64,000 bases of DNA from Entomohabitans teleogrylli (GTDB lineage: Bacteria; Pseudomonadota; Gammaproteobacteria; Enterobacterales; Enterobacteriaceae): positions 434,001 to 498,000 of the forward strand of contig NZ_KQ947376.1 in NCBI RefSeq assembly GCF_001484765.1, in the 5' to 3' direction. The notes under the pieces were generated by a model, which was not told the origin of the DNA, made no database searches, and saw nothing but the letters and a program-made list of their open reading frames with translations. This document shows positions 8,701 through 18,014 of this stretch, piece by piece; the first letter of the stretch is position 1; every line of letters starts with the position of its first letter. Position numbers and translations under genes: made by a program.

Positions 8701-9174
8701 TCAGTCCAGATACTGTTGATCGGTCACCTTTTCCATCCAGTCGACATTTTTTCCTTCCGGCGTCGCTTCCTGGATAGCGATATGGGTCATGCTGGTGGTG
8801 GACGTCGCGCCATGCCAGTGTTTGACCCCTGGCGGGCAGCTCACAACATCACCCGGCTTAATCACCACTTTCTCTTTTCCCCACTCCTGTACCCAGCCGC
8901 TGCCAGCGGTGACAATCAGGGTCTGGCCGAGCGGATGGGTGTGCCAGTCAGAACGGGCGCCGGGCTCGAATGTCACATACGCGCCCCCGGCACGCTGCGG
9001 CGGACGGGGGCTAAACAGCGGATCGAGACGTACCGTACCGGTAAAATGCGCCTGCGGCGCGGCGACAGAGGGACGGCTACCGTTGGCAGAGACTGTCATC
9101 GCTTCGCTGGCCGCGGCGGCGCCGCTGGCTAACATCGCCAGAGCGGCGGCTAATGCTGAGGGGGTCGATTTCAT
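8701..9174 (-). CDS. Periplasmic cupin-domain protein
   Basis: A 157-residue protein with a signal peptide ([20 protein letters not shown]). The single cupin barrel contains metal-binding motif 1 ([21 protein letters not shown]) and motif 2 (PGVKHWHGA). The start at 9174 has AGGAGG just upstream; the in-frame ATG at 9192 lies on the wrong side of it. Related proteins are annotated as cupins near carboxymuconolactone decarboxylases, but the substrate is unknown. It is transcribed convergently with the NapF-like gene. Confidence 0.82.
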   Translation of the reverse strand: MKSTPSALAAALAMLASGAAAASEAMTVSANGSRPSVAAPQAHFTGTVRLDPLFSPRPPQRAGGAYVTFEPGARSDWHTHPLGQTLIVTAGSGWVQEWGKEKVVIKPGDVVSCPPGVKHWHGATSTTSMTHIAIQEATPEGKNVDWMEKVTDQQYLD

Positions 9175-9487
9175 CAGGTTCCTCCTGAACAAGGGAGAGA
9201 TAAGGAGAGCGCAGTATGGCTTTCAGCGCTACGGTCAGTGTGCGGAGATGGCCGCCACGGGGCGGCACGTAACGGTAAGCCCGTCGCTCTCCGGACAAAT
9301 ATTCATCACATTGATTTTTGCAAAAGATAATTGAGAAATTAATAGCTTATTTAGCAATACAATGATGAGATATTTTCATCAATGGCATTTCCGGCGCCGG
9401 GATTTACCCTATTGTGAGTACTCGATCGGTTTCATCACTGCCGGAAAATGTTATATCTCAGGTAGGTTTATTTAATGAGGGAACGGA
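9175..9487. other. Intergenic region between divergent cupin and hydrolase genes
   Basis: 313 bp between divergently transcribed genes, AT-rich from about 9300 onward. It must hold both promoters. I see no gene and no recognisable operator. Confidence 0.5.
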
Positions 9488-10375
9488 ATGGAACAGGGTT
9501 TTCCCGTCTGGCCGCAGGGCGAAGCGCCCGGCGCCGCATGTAGTACTGTACATTTCTCACTGGTAGATAAAGGCGATCATCTCACCCTGCAGTCGCGAGC
9601 GGCTTTTGGCGTCAGAGCGCCGGAAATAACGGTTTATACCCCCGAAGAGCCTAACGGCGTGGGGATTCTGGTGATACCCGGCGGTGGTTTTGAGCGGGTG
9701 GTGGTGGATAAGGAAGGCAGCGATCTGGCGCCGGTATTTACCGCCCACGGATATACGCTGTTTGTGATGACTTATCGCCTGCCCGGCGATGGCCATGCGG
9801 AAGGCGCGGATGCGCCGCTGGCGGATGCCCAGCGGGCGCTAAGGGCCATTAAGACCCAGGCCGCCGGTTGGGGAGTGGATCCGCAGCGGCTGGGCGTTCT
9901 CGGTTTTTCTGCCGGCGGGCACGTTGCCGCCAGCCTTAGCACCCGCTATCAGGACAGCGTCTATGCCCCGCTGGACGTAGTTGATGAACAGGACGCCCGC
10001 CCGGCGTTTAATGCGTTGATTTATCCGGTGATCAGTATGCGTTCGGATATCGCTCACGCCGGTTCGCGACTGGCGCTGCTCGGGGAAGACCCCTCGCCCG
10101 AAGAAATACAGCGCTACTCCCCCGACGCCCGGGTGACGGAACAGACGCCCCCTACCTTTCTGGTCCATGCGGCGGACGATCCTGCCGTCCCGGTCGATAA
10201 CACGCTGGCGATGTTCTGCGCGCTGCGCCGCCAGGGAGTGCCGGTAGAAATGCATATTTTCTCCCGGGGTAAGCACGGTTTCGCAATTCGCGACGCCCAG
10301 GATCTCCCGGCCCGCGCCTGGCCGGAACTGTTGATGAACTGGCTGGAAAGTTTCCATAAATCTCCGGCCAAATAA
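9488..10375 (+). CDS. Alpha/beta hydrolase (acetyl-esterase/BD-FAE-like)
   Basis: A 295-residue serine hydrolase without a signal peptide. IPGGGFE (residues 63-69) is the oxyanion-hole segment. GFSAGG places the nucleophile at Ser141. HAADDPAVPVDN supplies the acid near 230-231, and GKHGF gives His263. The arrangement resembles carbohydrate acetyl-esterases and xylan-esterase-like proteins of the HGG class. The substrate is not evident from the neighbours. GAGGGA precedes the ATG at 9488. Confidence 0.85.
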   Translation: MEQGFPVWPQGEAPGAACSTVHFSLVDKGDHLTLQSRAAFGVRAPEITVYTPEEPNGVGILVIPGGGFERVVVDKEGSDLAPVFTAHGYTLFVMTYRLPGDGHAEGADAPLADAQRALRAIKTQAAGWGVDPQRLGVLGFSAGGHVAASLSTRYQDSVYAPLDVVDEQDARPAFNALIYPVISMRSDIAHAGSRLALLGEDPSPEEIQRYSPDARVTEQTPPTFLVHAADDPAVPVDNTLAMFCALRRQGVPVEMHIFSRGKHGFAIRDAQDLPARAWPELLMNWLESFHKSPAK

Positions 10376-10385
10376 CCTGCTAATA

Positions 10386-10408
10386 CGCGGCGGATCCCCT
10401 CCGCCGCG
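10386..10408 (+). terminator. Hairpin after the hydrolase gene
   Basis: A perfect nine-pair stem, CGCGGCGGA and TCCGCCGCG, with a 5-nt loop, 10 bp after the hydrolase stop. It lacks a T-tract, so terminator function is uncertain. Confidence 0.5.
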
Positions 10409-10566
10409 CTGCCTCAACCTGCCAGTATCACCTGCTTTCCTCCCTCCCCGGGTCTGATGTCGCCAGCAAATTCAGTCTGATTTATCTGACAACCAGCATC
10501 ACCATTAATTATCAGGCGTATAATGCCGGCGCAAATAATAAGGTTGTTTTTTATGGAGAAAAAATA

Positions 10567-11307
10567 ATGAAATTACGGGTATTAATGGTGTCTGCATTAC
10601 TGGCAACGGCTTCTCTGAATGCGCAGGCCAGCGAACATCCGGCATGGTCTTATGATGGCAACGGTTCGCCGGAACACTGGGCAGAGCTATCCCCGGAGTA
10701 CAGCCAGTGCCAGACCGGCGCCAACCAGTCCCCGATCAATATCACCGCCGCTTTGAAGACCAACCTTGAACCACTCAACCTGCGTTTTATGGAACTGCCG
10801 CTGAAAGAAGTGAATAACGGGCATACCATTCAGGTGGCAGATAAAGGCGGGGATATTCTGACGCTGGATAACCAGACATTCGAATTGCAGCAGTTCCACT
10901 TCCATACCCCGAGTGAAAACACCATTGAAGGCCGATCCTTTCCGCTGGAAGCTCACTTTGTTCACCAGAACGCCACCGGGGAGATAGCTGTGGTCGCCGT
11001 GATGTTCCGGCCAGGCGAAGAAAACAAAGAACTGAGTAAACTCTGGCAACATATGCCGGCCAGCGCTGGTAGCGAAACAGCCATCAGTCAGAAAATCGAC
11101 CTTAAAGGACTGTTTCCCAAAGAGATGAGCTACTACCGATTCAGCGGCTCACTGACCACGCCGCCCTGTACTGAAGGCGTGCGCTGGATAGTCATGAAAC
11201 AGCCGGTAACCGTATCTGAGCAGCAGGTGAAACAATTTGCCGCCGTGATGCGCCACCCGAATAACCGCCCGGTACAGCCCGCCCACGGCCGCGTGGTAGT
11301 GGAATAA
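10567..11307 (+). CDS. cah: Periplasmic alpha-type carbonic anhydrase
   Basis: A 246-residue protein with a signal peptide cleaved near residue 21 (NAQASEH). Zinc ligands His111, His113 and His130 are in place (QQFHFHTPSEN; LEAHFVHQN). The family motifs NQSPINI and LTTPPCTEGVRW are intact. It interconverts CO2 and bicarbonate in the periplasm. It appears to be transcribed alone, with TATAAT at 10519-10524 as a candidate -10 element. Confidence 0.95.
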   Translation: MKLRVLMVSALLATASLNAQASEHPAWSYDGNGSPEHWAELSPEYSQCQTGANQSPINITAALKTNLEPLNLRFMELPLKEVNNGHTIQVADKGGDILTLDNQTFELQQFHFHTPSENTIEGRSFPLEAHFVHQNATGEIAVVAVMFRPGEENKELSKLWQHMPASAGSETAISQKIDLKGLFPKEMSYYRFSGSLTTPPCTEGVRWIVMKQPVTVSEQQVKQFAAVMRHPNNRPVQPAHGRVVVE

Positions 11308-11325
11308 TTCACCCTCAGGGCAAAG

Positions 11326-11367
11326 TGGCGATCCGCTTACCGGCCAGTAATGACAAGCGGATCGCCA
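11326..11367. terminator. Hairpin between convergent cah and DUF3999 genes
   Basis: A 13-bp perfect inverted repeat (TGGCGATCCGCTT and AAGCGGATCGCCA) with a 16-nt loop lies between two convergent genes. It could end transcripts from both sides, though neither side has a long T-run. Confidence 0.55.
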
Positions 11368-11377
11368 GAGAAAGCGG

Positions 11378-12760
11378 TCACTGTTCGCGCTTTTGTACCT
11401 CCCGCCACACTTTCAGCGCCAGCACCACCAGACCGCCCGCCCCAAGAATCAGCACCAGCCACAACAGGCCTTGCTGCCAGAGAGCGGCTTTTTCGGCACT
11501 GTCTGTGGCAGTCAGTCGCTCCGGCCCACCCAGTACCTGGACGGGTTGCAGCCCGGCATCGGGCAAGTTGACCAGTGAAAACGATGCCCGCAACTCCTGA
11601 GGGATCAGCGCCTGAATGTCCATGGCCTGACCGCTGGCAGCCCGGTTGCCCCATACCAGCAGATAGGGCGAACTGCCCTGGGCGTTGAACACCACGGTGC
11701 GCACATCGCGCTCGCCGCTGACCTGCGGCGGACGATCGTTCCACTGCTGATTAACGCCTTTAATACGCACCGCCTGAACCACCTTTCCCCCCAGCGCAAT
11801 CGGCCCGGAAAGGCGCTCGTCCAGGCGATAAACAACCTGTTTGGTTAGCAGACGCCAGTTATCCTGAGCGCTGCTGCGGTATTCGATCTCCAGCGGCAGG
11901 ACCGTATTATTTTGCGCCGGCGCGATGTTAAGGGCGCTCAGCACCTGTGGCGAGGGCCAGCTATATTCCGCCTCGCCAGAGGAAACCGGTTTCACCTGCG
12001 TCTGCAACGTAATCCGCCGCTGTTCACGGGTGCTGTATTTCGCAATCCCCTTAGCGGTGGAAATAGTCAGCGCGGCCGGCGCCGAATCATCGCGGAGTGT
12101 CAGCAGATAATAACGCGCCCGCGGCAGGTAGTTGCGATGAAGATCGAGGGTATTCAGCAGCAGGCGATCGTCGCCGGACGTCAGATCCATCAGCGGCGCA
12201 TTGTTCAGCAAACTGCGCCAGTCCTGCAAATTATCACTGTAACGCACGCTAACCCGCGCCTGCCAGTTTTCCGCCAGCCGCGGCCATTCCAGTTGTAGTT
12301 CGCTCAGTTGCGGATAATCGCCCTCTTCCCCGGCGACTTCCAGCAGGAAGTTGCGCCCGGCAGGCTGTTTCCTGTCCGCGGGTAATGTGACCTCAACCCC
12401 GGAGGCGGATCTTAACGAGATCATCGCCTGTTCGCCGGAATTGTCCTCTTTAGCATCCAGCGGAAAGACGCGCAGCGCATAAGTATCGCTGATCTCTTCA
12501 GTGGCAATATCCGGGGATAAAGCAAAAGGCACCGCCATCCCCTGGCTGTTGAATACCTGCATATCGCGCATATCCGGCCAGGCCGTCTGTTCGTAGACCC
12601 GGGCCGACAGTTCCACACGATAGAATGGTGCGGAGCCTTCGGTGATCAGTTGGCTGCCATAAGCAAAATCCTGCGGAGTGTCACCGGCAGTCTGCGCGCC
12701 AACCACAGCAGACAGGCATAACAGGCTCAGTAATAACCAACTATTCCGCTTTACGTTCAT
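11378..12760 (-). CDS. DUF3999-family protein
   Basis: A 460-residue protein with a signal peptide (MNVKRNSWLLLSLLCLSAVVGAQ), a long beta-rich extracytoplasmic region, and one C-terminal membrane helix (LLWLVLILGAGGLVVLALKVW) followed by basic residues. The start at 12760 follows a GAGG site and overlaps the end of the upstream DUF2339 gene by 20 bp. DUF3999 genes commonly sit beside DUF2339 genes, so the two products probably act together in the envelope. The biochemical function is unknown. Confidence 0.8.
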   Translation of the reverse strand: MNVKRNSWLLLSLLCLSAVVGAQTAGDTPQDFAYGSQLITEGSAPFYRVELSARVYEQTAWPDMRDMQVFNSQGMAVPFALSPDIATEEISDTYALRVFPLDAKEDNSGEQAMISLRSASGVEVTLPADRKQPAGRNFLLEVAGEEGDYPQLSELQLEWPRLAENWQARVSVRYSDNLQDWRSLLNNAPLMDLTSGDDRLLLNTLDLHRNYLPRARYYLLTLRDDSAPAALTISTAKGIAKYSTREQRRITLQTQVKPVSSGEAEYSWPSPQVLSALNIAPAQNNTVLPLEIEYRSSAQDNWRLLTKQVVYRLDERLSGPIALGGKVVQAVRIKGVNQQWNDRPPQVSGERDVRTVVFNAQGSSPYLLVWGNRAASGQAMDIQALIPQELRASFSLVNLPDAGLQPVQVLGGPERLTATDSAEKAALWQQGLLWLVLILGAGGLVVLALKVWREVQKREQ

Positions 12761-15494
12761 CTCGTCCCTCATTTTCCCCGTCAGAATCTCCCTGCTGCGC
12801 CGCCCGCGGCGGTAACGGAGAGAAATAGCCCACAATTAACACCAGAATCGCGACGCCGATAAACGCCACCGCCCGCGCCAGACCGCCGCCGCGGGCACTG
12901 TCGACCAGCATCAGTTTAGCAATCACCACACCCAGCAGCGCCGCGCCGGCAAACCAGCCTTCGCGGCGACCGCGCCGGGTCGACCACAGCATCACCACCA
13001 GCGCGATCAGCATCCAGAGCAGCGCAAAAGTGGTTTGCACCAGCCGCGATGACCACAGCGCCCCCGACCGCCAGGGAATATCGGCGTAACAGGCCAGCGC
13101 GCGCAGTACCGCGCCATTACCCCACCAGAACAGCATTATCGCGGCAAACAGCGGCAACCCGCGCTTCAGTTGCGGGGCATACGCCACAAACTCCTTACGT
13201 ACGAAGCATCCCCACAGCAGCAGCGCCAGCAGGGCGAAGAACGCTCCCTCTTCCAGCGGGTTGATCAACGGCAGATAGCGCCAGCCGATCGTCACCCCGT
13301 CGTGCAGGTTCCCCTCCACCAGTAACACCAGCGCCAGCGGGATCAGCGGCAGCAGCCCCACGCCGCCATACAGACGCGGATGGGCGGTAAACGGCCAGCG
13401 CCTCAGCGCGCTGAGCGTCAGCACGATGCTCAGCGCCGCAAACGCCATCAGCAACGCAAAACGCCACTCGTCCATTCCCCAGCCCAGCGCCGCGGCGCGA
13501 TACCAGACTTCATAGCCCACGGCCAGCAACAACAGCCAGAACAGTGACAGATGCAGCCCCTGCTCCAGCCAACGCAAACGGAGCGTTTTTTCTTCCCGTT
13601 TCAACAGCCACCCGGCAACCGCCAGCGACGGCAGCCAGATCAGGTTCAGCCAGCCGAAGTCCAGCAGCGAGCCTCCCAGGCCGGTCTGGCATAACAACAC
13701 CGCGATCATCGCCGGCCACAGCAGCCACGGGGCATAACCCAGCTCCGGCCAGCGCAGTCTGCGGCTGGCGAGGTGCCACAGCATCACCGAGAGCGCCATC
13801 AGACCCAGCAGCGGCAGCAGGAAGTTCTGCGGCGCATGATAATTTTTATCCAGCGCGCCGCTGAGCGCCATCAGCCAGAACACGATACCGCCGGCCAGCA
13901 GAACATGGCTGACCGCGGCGAGGGCGCCGCGCCACAGCCAGCCCGCCCCCAGCCAGGTCAGTGACAATATGCTGAAAATCAGGGTAAACGAAAGCGCAGA
14001 CATGCCATTGAACCAGGCTGTCAGCGCGGAGCCCAGCGCCAGTACCAGCAGGCCGGTGCCGCTATAGCTGACGCGCTTTTGTCCCTGGGTATGACCCAGC
14101 CACAGAATACCAAGCCCTTCCAGCGCCCAGGCCATTGAGGTCCACTGGGCCGAGAGCGCCAGCGGGATCGCCAGGGTCGTGAAGACACCCCCCAGCGCCA
14201 GCCCGGAAACCGCCAGTTGCCGCCCCAGCGCCGGATAGCGACGCAAACCGGCCCACGCCAGCAGCAGGTAAGCGAATCCGAAGCCGAGGGCGGAAAACGC
14301 CGGGCCGAACGCCCAGTGACGGGTAATCGCATACTGCATCCCGAAACCTACCAACGGCGGACCAAACAGCAACACCCCATCGATCACTTTCTCGCCGGGG
14401 ATGTGATAGCGCAGCGACAGCGCCAGGCACAGTACGCCAAAAATCACCACGTTGGCGATCAGGAACAGCTGGCAGGAAAGGTAATATTCCGGCTGGTAGC
14501 CATTCATCCCCCACAACCCCGCCACGCCGAAGGTAAACGCGAAGCCCAGCAGGTTAAGCGGTCGCCAGGGCTGCCATACCGTAATGGCGAGGATACCGAG
14601 CGAGAGCATCAGATAGTAGGAGAACAGCCCCACATGACTGCCGCCGCCGGTAGAGAGGAGAATTGGCGACAGATAGCCGCCAATGCTGGCAAGCATCGCC
14701 AGACTGAGGGCGCGCTGTAAAACCGCCAGGCCGACGCTGGCGGCGCAGATAATCAGCATCAGGGCGAACGCCAGCAGATGCGGCAACAGCGCATACAGCC
14801 GGAACGCGCCAAACACCGTAATATAGAGGGCGCCAACCGCGCCTCCCTGCAATATCAGGGCATAGAGCGGCTGTTTCAGCCGCAGACGCCAGCCCAGGGC
14901 CAGCAATACCACACTGGCCAGCGCCGCGCCGGTCAGGCGCAGCTCAATCGGCAGCATATCGCGCTCGACAGTGTATTTAAGCAGGTAGGCCAGTCCGAAA
15001 AACAGCAGCAGAACCCCCAGCTTCGCCAGCGGGTTACCTTTCATAAACCAGGACACCAGACCACTCAGCACGCCGGAGAACATATCCGGTTTATCGTCCT
15101 GTATCTGCGGTGGTGGCGGTGGCGGCGTTGATTGCGTTCTTTCTCCCCATGGGGAGGCGGATAGTGGAGCATCGGATTCAGGCAGCGCTGTCGCGGGTGC
15201 GCTGAGCGCATTGTCCAGCGGCTCTGGCGGCGCAGGCGCGACCGGAACCACCGGAGCTACCGGCAGAGGCTGAACCGCGGGTCGCACTGCCTGCGCCGCC
15301 TGGATTGTCGTGGCGCGCGCCGGCCCGGTCTGGCGATCGTCCAGTTGTTGCTGGAGCGCTGCCACCGTCTGGCGTAAGCGCTCCAGTTCCTGCTGGTTAC
15401 GTTTCCCCCGCCCCAGGGCCACCAGCGCCATTATCGGCGTTATCAGCAGGCTGAAAACGATGATCAGCCCACCAAGAAACAGAAGTCCTTCCAT
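12741..15494 (-). CDS. DUF2339-family polytopic membrane protein
   Basis: A 917-residue protein. It has an N-terminal membrane segment, then a short coiled-coil (about 30-55) and a proline- and alanine-rich linker to about residue 140, including a run of prolines. More than 20 predicted membrane helices follow. Its function is not established. The next gene downstream (DUF3999) overlaps its 3' end, which indicates one transcript. No close homologue is present in E. coli K-12 as far as I recall, so this pair is an accessory feature. Confidence 0.82.
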   Translation of the reverse strand: MEGLLFLGGLIIVFSLLITPIMALVALGRGKRNQQELERLRQTVAALQQQLDDRQTGPARATTIQAAQAVRPAVQPLPVAPVVPVAPAPPEPLDNALSAPATALPESDAPLSASPWGERTQSTPPPPPPQIQDDKPDMFSGVLSGLVSWFMKGNPLAKLGVLLLFFGLAYLLKYTVERDMLPIELRLTGAALASVVLLALGWRLRLKQPLYALILQGGAVGALYITVFGAFRLYALLPHLLAFALMLIICAASVGLAVLQRALSLAMLASIGGYLSPILLSTGGGSHVGLFSYYLMLSLGILAITVWQPWRPLNLLGFAFTFGVAGLWGMNGYQPEYYLSCQLFLIANVVIFGVLCLALSLRYHIPGEKVIDGVLLFGPPLVGFGMQYAITRHWAFGPAFSALGFGFAYLLLAWAGLRRYPALGRQLAVSGLALGGVFTTLAIPLALSAQWTSMAWALEGLGILWLGHTQGQKRVSYSGTGLLVLALGSALTAWFNGMSALSFTLIFSILSLTWLGAGWLWRGALAAVSHVLLAGGIVFWLMALSGALDKNYHAPQNFLLPLLGLMALSVMLWHLASRRLRWPELGYAPWLLWPAMIAVLLCQTGLGGSLLDFGWLNLIWLPSLAVAGWLLKREEKTLRLRWLEQGLHLSLFWLLLLAVGYEVWYRAAALGWGMDEWRFALLMAFAALSIVLTLSALRRWPFTAHPRLYGGVGLLPLIPLALVLLVEGNLHDGVTIGWRYLPLINPLEEGAFFALLALLLWGCFVRKEFVAYAPQLKRGLPLFAAIMLFWWGNGAVLRALACYADIPWRSGALWSSRLVQTTFALLWMLIALVVMLWSTRRGRREGWFAGAALLGVVIAKLMLVDSARGGGLARAVAFIGVAILVLIVGYFSPLPPRAAQQGDSDGENEGRDERKAE

Positions 15495-16614
15495 GAAACC
15501 ATCCTGTCAGTGAAGCGATAATCACAGTCTGACATGAAAACAGGTTTTCGGGTACGCATTTGAGTCTCCCCTGCCGTTAATGGTTGATTTCCTGCCGAAA
15601 GAGACGGGCTACGGGTTAGTTGATTATGGTCTCAGATCAACAGAGAGTAACTTAATGTCTTTTATTGTTATTGACTCCCGACAATCGTTGTATTTCTTTG
15701 TAGTTATAGTTAATTTTGAAAAAATGATATCTCGTTGAAAAAAAGTGGCATCAGATTTTATTTGCTCTTGATGGCTGAAAAAACAAATGCCATATCAGGA
15801 ATAATATAAAGGAAAATTCCTGGGGAGTAATGTTCATCATCAGGAAATGACATAATGAAAATTCCCAATCTATCAATAACATATTCGATGCCAGCATTTA
15901 CATTGATTAAACACCCGCAGACAAAAAACGACTTTTTTAATGCCAGAAAAAACCATCATATCCATAACTCGTTGAAATATAATGAAAATGAACATTCTCA
16001 ATTATTCGCGCCGCTCAAAAAAACACTTCCCATGCCCGTTGAATAGCTACAAACATGCATTTCATTAACAAAAAAACATTAAAATCAATGAAAGCCTTGT
16101 CACTAATCGTTAAAAACGACTTTCAGAATTGACATTTTTACTATATAAATTAATTAATTTCTTCAGTTCTCCTTAGCGCTGAATATTTATATTCTCAACT
16201 GATTAAAGCAGTTGATTTGTTTGTAAGTCATGGATAGTCAGGCGCACCCCAAATTACCCACGTTGTAATGTGACATCGCTTTTAACAATGAAAAAATAGC
16301 TATAGAAAGGAAAGTAGTCAGGAATAAGAACATCGTGAAGTCGTTTTACACTTCACCGGGCGGTATCCTGGTAGTAATAACAAAACCTCCGTTTTACCAC
16401 CAATATACCATTCAGTAACATCATTATTTTTTCGGCATCGACGGATGCTAAAAAAATTATGTGTCAGATAGTTGGTTGCTTTTATTTCTTGCCGGAAATG
16501 CCTGACGGACGGGCTTCCCGTACCCGGGAAATAACCGATATCAATCAACGATAGTGTGATTACCTGCCGGAAGTCTCCGGGGGAATTTTATTGCCATAAA
16601 AACGGAGTTTTAAT
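15495..16614. other. AT-rich non-coding stretch upstream of the fimbrial operon
   Basis: 1.12 kb, strongly AT-rich compared with both sides. I see no convincing gene. Short inverted repeats lie at 16195-16215 (TCAACTG/CAGTTGA), 16335-16356 (GTGAAGT/ACTTCAC) and 16515-16530 (TTCCCG/CGGGAA). Long AT-rich leaders are usual before fimbrial operons and often bind H-NS. No recombinase gene is present in the window, so a fim-type invertible switch is not supported. Confidence 0.6.
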
Positions 16615-17184
16615 ATGAAAATGAAACATTTTTTTCTGTCAGCGCTGATGTCTTCATCTCTGTTGTCTGTTAGCGCGATCGCGGCGGACACGGGCACCAT
16701 CACATTCAATGGTTCCGTCACGGATACCACCTGTAAGGTAGATATTGGCGGCTCTGGCGCCGATGGCACGGTAAATCTGCCGCCGGTCTCCACTACCGCG
16801 CTCAACACTCCGGGAAACACGGTGGGTAAAACCAGGTTTACCCTGCAACTCAGCGACTGCTCTGGCGCGGCGTTGAGCACCGCAACCGCCAAAGCCTTCT
16901 TCCAGCCGGGCAATAGTGTCGATTCGGCGACCGGTCGCCTGCTCAATCAGGCTGGCGGCGGAGCGGCAACCAATGTCAGCCTGCAGTTGCGCGATGGCCA
17001 GGATGACACTGTCATCAACGCCGGCGCCGCGTCGCAAACTACCCATACGGCAGGCTTTGTGGATATCAGTGGCGCCGACATCGGTACCGCCAGCCTGCCG
17101 TACTTTGTTGAGTACTACGCAGAGGGCTCGGCCTCCGCGGGCGCCGTGACCAGTCAGGTGACTTACAACATCATTTATCAGTAA
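16615..17184 (+). CDS. Major fimbrial subunit (type 1-like pilin)
   Basis: A 189-residue pilin. A signal peptide ends at about residue 24 (SAIAADTGTI). The mature part has the conserved cysteine pair (TTCKVDIGG; LSDCSGA), the family pattern TGTITFNGSVTDTTC, and the C-terminal beta-strand motif TYNIIYQ. The subunit is secreted to the periplasm, capped by the chaperone encoded next, and polymerised through the usher by donor-strand exchange. GGAG lies 7 bp before the ATG. Confidence 0.93.
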   Translation: MKMKHFFLSALMSSSLLSVSAIAADTGTITFNGSVTDTTCKVDIGGSGADGTVNLPPVSTTALNTPGNTVGKTRFTLQLSDCSGAALSTATAKAFFQPGNSVDSATGRLLNQAGGGAATNVSLQLRDGQDDTVINAGAASQTTHTAGFVDISGADIGTASLPYFVEYYAEGSASAGAVTSQVTYNIIYQ

Positions 17185-17256
17185 CCCTCTGCGTTGCCAG
17201 AGGTGACTTTACTGGCCGGGGGAGTCCTCTCCCCCCGCCTTACAGGGAGAGTAAGC

Positions 17257-17970
17257 ATGAATATTCGCCGTGTCACTGCCTGGTCCGGCCCGGCAGCTTG
17301 TCTCGCAGTCATCCTGTGCTTTCCTGCGGCTCACGCAGGGGTGGTGATCGATAACACACGCGTCATCTACGCCTCCGATGCCCGGGAAGTTACCGTCAGG
17401 CTCACTAATCTGGGAAAACGTGCAGTACTGGTGCAAAGCTGGCTTGATAACGGCGACGAAATGGCCACGCCGGACAAAGTCGTCACTCCTTTTGTTCTCA
17501 CGCCGCCTATCAATCGGGTGGAGCCAGGTAAAGGCCAGTCGCTGCGCATCAGCGCCGCCAGCGCCTCCGCTCTGCGCCAGGACAGGGAATCGCTCTGGTG
17601 GCTCAACGTGCTGGAAATCCCTGCCCGCCCTGATAACCGGGTAGAGCAACAGAACTACCTGCAACTGGCTGTACGCACCCGTATCAAATTTTTCTATCGC
17701 CCTGCCGGCCTGAGGCAAGGCCCGACAGAAGCCGTGAAGTCTTTAACCTGGACGCAGGGAAATAGCGGGCTCACCGTTAATAACCCTTCGCCGTTTCATA
17801 TCTCTCTGACCAGCGTCGCGATTGCCGGTAAAAAAGTGGCGATTGAAATGGTATCGCCCATGGACCGGCGAACCTATAGCCACGCCCGGGCGCCCCGCGG
17901 CAGTACCATCACCGCCACCTGGGTGGATGATTACGGCGCCTACCGGGAACAGACATTTACCGTCAACTGA
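17257..17970 (+). CDS. Periplasmic fimbrial chaperone (PapD/FimC family)
   Basis: A 237-residue protein with a signal peptide ending near AAHAGVVID. It shows the two immunoglobulin-like domains of the family, with the subunit-binding basic residues in TRVIYASDAREVTVRLTN and the hydrophobic strand segment around LWWLNVLEIPARP. The start at 17257 is preferred because AGGGAGA precedes it; an in-frame start at 17194 would add 21 residues in front of the signal peptide. Confidence 0.93.
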   Translation: MNIRRVTAWSGPAACLAVILCFPAAHAGVVIDNTRVIYASDAREVTVRLTNLGKRAVLVQSWLDNGDEMATPDKVVTPFVLTPPINRVEPGKGQSLRISAASASALRQDRESLWWLNVLEIPARPDNRVEQQNYLQLAVRTRIKFFYRPAGLRQGPTEAVKSLTWTQGNSGLTVNNPSPFHISLTSVAIAGKKVAIEMVSPMDRRTYSHARAPRGSTITATWVDDYGAYREQTFTVN

Positions 17971-18014
17971 CCGGTCATTGAGGCGACTTTTTAACTTTTC
18001 GGAGCCTGAGATTT

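Noticed and set aside
15855-16046. 63-codon open frame in the AT-rich region before the fimbrial genes
   Set aside because: AGGA precedes the ATG, but the translation has no recognisable domain or signal, and short open frames are expected in such DNA by chance.
16318-16548. 76-codon minus-strand open frame before the pilin gene
   Set aside because: No ribosome site of note and an arbitrary-looking product.
15495-16614. fimS-like invertible switch
   Set aside because: The short inverted repeats differ in sequence and are too small, and no tyrosine recombinase gene is present in the window.
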